A stretch of DNA of 64,000 nucleotides from Immundisolibacter sp049322795 (lineage in GTDB: Bacteria; Pseudomonadota; Gammaproteobacteria; Immundisolibacterales; Immundisolibacteraceae): NCBI GenBank assembly GCA_049322795.1, contig JBMOQH010000015.1, positions 62,001-126,000 of the forward strand, read 5' to 3'. The notes under the pieces were generated by a model, which saw only the letters and a list, made by a program, of their open reading frames with translations, had not been told where the DNA came from and searched no databases. Position numbers and translations under genes: made by a program. Shown piece by piece: positions 61,829 to 64,000 of this stretch; the stretch's first letter is position 1; every line of letters starts with the position of its first letter.

Positions 61829-61856
61829 CCCGTCTACGCTCGCCAGCGTAGACGGG
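61829..61856. promoter_or_regulatory. Perfect inverted repeat before the catechol dioxygenase gene
   Basis: CCCGTCTACGCT (61829-61840) and AGCGTAGACGGG (61845-61856) form a 12-bp perfect palindrome with four-base centre. Next to it on the minus strand are an AT-rich TTTAAAG and two repeats TGTCAAAG and TGACAAAG. It could be an operator or a leader hairpin; there is no U-tract for a terminator of the upstream gene. Confidence 0.5.
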
Positions 61857-61916
61857 CAACTTTAAATCTTTGTCACGGCCTTTGACAGCGCGAGTGGCGT
61901 CCGGGGCCGCACCGGA

Positions 61917-62306
61917 TCAACGCAGCTGAATGCGCCCGCCGCCCGGCCGCCCGCCGCCGAGCCCACCCATGCCGGCCTCCGGCACGACGATGGACGACGC
62001 CTGCTCGCGGCGCATCTCCTGCAATTCGCGGGCGGTTTCTTCCAGCGCCTGCTGCGCCCCGGCCGGAAATTTCTCCAGCGCCTCGGAAAGCGTGGCGGCT
62101 TCGATCTCGAAGCTCAGCGGCAACGCGCCCATCGGCGTGATGATCTGCGTCTGGCCGATGAACAGCACCGGCCGGGCAGCATCCGGCGCGCCGTCCGGGG
62201 TCACGGGTTGCAGGCGGCGCACGCTGCCCACGCGACGGTCAGTGAAGGTCTCCTCGATGTAGAGGTCGTTCGTTTCCAGCTTGAACTCGGGCATTTGGCT
62301 CGACAT
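61917..62306 (-). CDS. Conserved hypothetical protein, 129 residues
   Basis: Not recognised with confidence. A soluble protein: beta-rich N-terminal half (KLETNDLYIEETFTDRRVGSVRRL, VLFIGQTQIITPMGALPLSFEIEA), an acidic helix (LEKFPAGAQQALEETARELQEM) and a glycine-rich tail GGLGGGRPGGGRI. No signal peptide or membrane segment. Separate from the meta cluster by 149 bases. Confidence 0.65.
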   Translation of the reverse strand: MSSQMPEFKLETNDLYIEETFTDRRVGSVRRLQPVTPDGAPDAARPVLFIGQTQIITPMGALPLSFEIEAATLSEALEKFPAGAQQALEETARELQEMRREQASSIVVPEAGMGGLGGGRPGGGRIQLR

Positions 62307-62403
62307 GGCAGCACCTGACGGATGGCGGGCCAGCGTCGCTCACCGGCCTTGGGTGGCACATTCTAATCCCGTGGCCCACGGCCACCGGCTGGGCCGGCGC
62401 GGA

Positions 62404-63306
62404 TCAGGCGCGCGCTTGCGCCGGCTGCGCCACGTCGCCCGGCTCGCGCCCCAGCACGCCCGGCGCCCATCGGATCACCAGCAGCCAGACAATCGCCATG
62501 ATCGTCATGGTGAAGCCGTAGATGCTCGGCACCAGGCCCGCTTCCGGGCGGTTCAGGAACTGCGGGGCGGTGGCGAGCGTGGCGGCCATGATGACGTTCT
62601 GGATGCCGACCTCGATCGGAATGGTGATCACCTGCCGCGGCGTCAGGCGGGTCAGGCGCGCCAGCGCCAGGCCGATCGCCATCACCAGAAAGTTGTACAG
62701 CAGCACCGGCGGTCCGGCGGTGACCAGCAGATTGGCGAGCTCGCCGCGCCCGCGCACCAGGATCGCCACCACGATCAGCGCCAGAAACAGCAGCGACAAC
62801 AGGCGCATCGGCCGATCCATGCGCTGCGCGAACGCCGGCGCCAGACGCCGCACCAGCATGCCGCACGACACCGGCAGCACGGTGAGGATGGCGATGTGGA
62901 CCATGGTGGGCCCGAGCGGCAGGCGGATGTCCGCGCTCTCGCCCAGCAGGTACTTGACCGAGAGATTCAGCAGCACCGGCACCCACACCACGGCCACCGC
63001 CGCGGACAGCGCGGTCAGCGTCACCGCCAGGGCCACGTCGCCGCGCGCCTGGTGCGTCCACAGGTTCGACACCGCCCCGCCGGGGCAGGCCGCCACCACG
63101 ATCAGCCCGAGCGCGAACGCCGCCGGCATGGGGAACAGGCCGATCATCGCCAGCGCCACCAGCGGCAGGATGAACATGTGCCCGAGCAGCCCCACCAGCA
63201 CCGGCTTTGGCATGACCGCGAGACGCCTGAAATCCGCCACGGTGAGCTCCATGCCGAGCCCGAACATGATGAACACCAGCGCGCCCTGAAACAGCATTTC
63301 GCGCAT
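62404..63306 (-). CDS. BASS-family (bile acid:Na+ symporter-like) transporter
   Basis: A 300-residue protein with about nine or ten membrane segments. VFIMFGLGMELTVADFRRL near the N-terminus, the helix-break region ACPGGAVSNLWTHQARGDVALAV near residue 73 and IPIEVGIQNVIMAATLA near 237 are the crossover motifs of the family. It should import an organic anion with Na+; substrate unknown. Strong ribosome site AGGAGGAG before ATG 63306. Confidence 0.9.
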   Translation of the reverse strand: MREMLFQGALVFIMFGLGMELTVADFRRLAVMPKPVLVGLLGHMFILPLVALAMIGLFPMPAAFALGLIVVAACPGGAVSNLWTHQARGDVALAVTLTALSAAVAVVWVPVLLNLSVKYLLGESADIRLPLGPTMVHIAILTVLPVSCGMLVRRLAPAFAQRMDRPMRLLSLLFLALIVVAILVRGRGELANLLVTAGPPVLLYNFLVMAIGLALARLTRLTPRQVITIPIEVGIQNVIMAATLATAPQFLNRPEAGLVPSIYGFTMTIMAIVWLLVIRWAPGVLGREPGDVAQPAQARA

Positions 63307-63420
63307 CCGTCGCTCCTCCTGCTGGCGCGGCGTGGTCGCCGCTGCGAGTCGTTATCGTCCTGCGTGCATCACCCGCCGTGATTGTCGGTCACCGCCGGTC
63401 GAGCCGCCGGCTCATGCCCG

Positions 63421-64000
63421 TCATTCCGCCGCCGGTGGCCATGCGCCGAGCGCCTGCCCGCAGCGCAGCGTTGCGCCCTCATATTGGTTGCCGTCCCAGG
63501 CGAAATCCCCCGGCGGCAGCAGCAGGATCACGGTGGAGCCCATGGCGAAGTGGCCAAGCTCCGCGCCACGGTCCAACTGCACGCTGCCCTCGCCGCTTGC
63601 GGGATAGGTCTTGCGCCACAGGCCGGCACGCTGGCCGTGCGGGTTGATCTCGCCCGCCCACACGGTGCTGATGCTCGACACCAGCAGCGCGCCCACCAGC
63701 ACCACCGCCAGCGGTCCGTGCGCGGTGTCGAAAATGCACACCAGGCGCTCGTTGCGGGCAAACAGGCGGTCGACCTGGCGGGCCGTCGCGCCCTGTACCG
63801 AGAACAATTTCCCCGGCACGTGGGTCATGCTGCGCAGCGTGCCGGCCAGCGGCATGTGCACGCGGTGATAGTCGCGCGGCGCCAGATACACGGTGCAGAA
63901 GGCGCCGTCGGTGAATTCGTCCGCCAGCGCGAAATCACCACCCAGCAGTTCCGCCACGGTAAACGTGCGGCCCTTGGCCTGCAGCAGTTCATCACCGGTG
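63421..64000 (-). CDS. psd: Phosphatidylserine decarboxylase proenzyme (5' end beyond window)
   Basis: The last 193 residues or so of Psd, open to the window edge. LAPRDYHRVHMPLAG and INPHGQRAGLW contain the charge-relay Asp/His positions, and the self-cleavage motif is FAMGSTVILLLPPGDF, whose GST gives the pyruvoyl prosthetic group. Psd converts phosphatidylserine to phosphatidylethanolamine at the inner membrane. Confidence 0.93.
   Translation of the reverse strand, partial: TGDELLQAKGRTFTVAELLGGDFALADEFTDGAFCTVYLAPRDYHRVHMPLAGTLRSMTHVPGKLFSVQGATARQVDRLFARNERLVCIFDTAHGPLAVVLVGALLVSSISTVWAGEINPHGQRAGLWRKTYPASGEGSVQLDRGAELGHFAMGSTVILLLPPGDFAWDGNQYEGATLRCGQALGAWPPAAE

Overview
The window is a high-GC chromosomal stretch from a gammaproteobacterium. 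The clearest signs are two conserved gene orders: glyA-nrdR-ribD-ribE-ribB-ribH-nusB-thiL-pgpA (minus strand, 8304 to 1027) and bamE/fur-recN-nadK/hrcA-grpE-dnaK-dnaJ-dapB (9267 to 19451). Aromatic meta-cleavage genes, a Rieske dioxygenase pair and several CoA-linked catabolic enzymes suggest an environmental aromatic degrader. An Immundisolibacter-like or related lineage is only a guess. Coding density is very high, many neighbours overlap by GTGA, ATGA or TGATG, and GTG starts are common. No gap without a gene reaches 300 bases. I saw no insertion sequence, prophage, CRISPR array or rRNA, and one tRNA (elongator Met).

Layout. 1-8304: end of a sigma-54 activator, thpR, then the riboflavin/thiamine/one-carbon block; a REP-like inverted pair lies between nrdR and glyA. 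8438-19451: Tag-like glycosylase with a predicted Fe-S site, bamE, fur, a GNAT enzyme, recN, nadK, hrcA, and the chaperone genes, with a good heat-shock sigma-32 promoter before dnaK. 19545-25980: small lipoprotein, then a signalling module made of a FecR-TPR-beta-barrel protein, a CHASE2 nucleotide cyclase and a divergent Crp-type regulator. 26003-33888: Rieske dioxygenase subunits, an alkaline-phosphatase-superfamily enzyme, htpG (second sigma-32 promoter), a porin, and lysA with the small lptM gene. 34005-36770: tRNA-Met, a bufferin-type RiPP operon (bufA precursor, bufB MNIO maturase, bufC partner) and tag. 36813-41210: acyl-CoA ligase, alpha/beta hydrolase, small unknown protein, L,D-transpeptidase lipoprotein. 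41227-48991: chemosensory operon cheA-W-mcp-B-R-X-Y plus a CheX-like protein. 49170-57947: aldolase, thiolase, CoA-transferase, carbonic anhydrase, phosphodiesterase, TerC, pabBC fusion, K+ channel, DjlA-like protein. 57995-61767: catechol meta-cleavage cluster. 61917-64000: unknown protein, BASS transporter, start-truncated psd.

The most interesting system is the buf operon. A secreted six-cysteine precursor with three NACKGQ repeats is followed by a strong hairpin/U-tract (attenuator-like) and then by the DUF692 multinuclear iron oxidase and its DUF2063 partner, with an ECF-sigma-like promoter upstream. From family knowledge its product should be a cysteine-modified periplasmic copper-handling peptide. 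Second is the FecR/CHASE2-cyclase/Crp module, which looks like an envelope-to-cytoplasm second-messenger circuit. The heat-shock genes appear to be driven by sigma-32, although hrcA is present and no CIRCE operator was found here.
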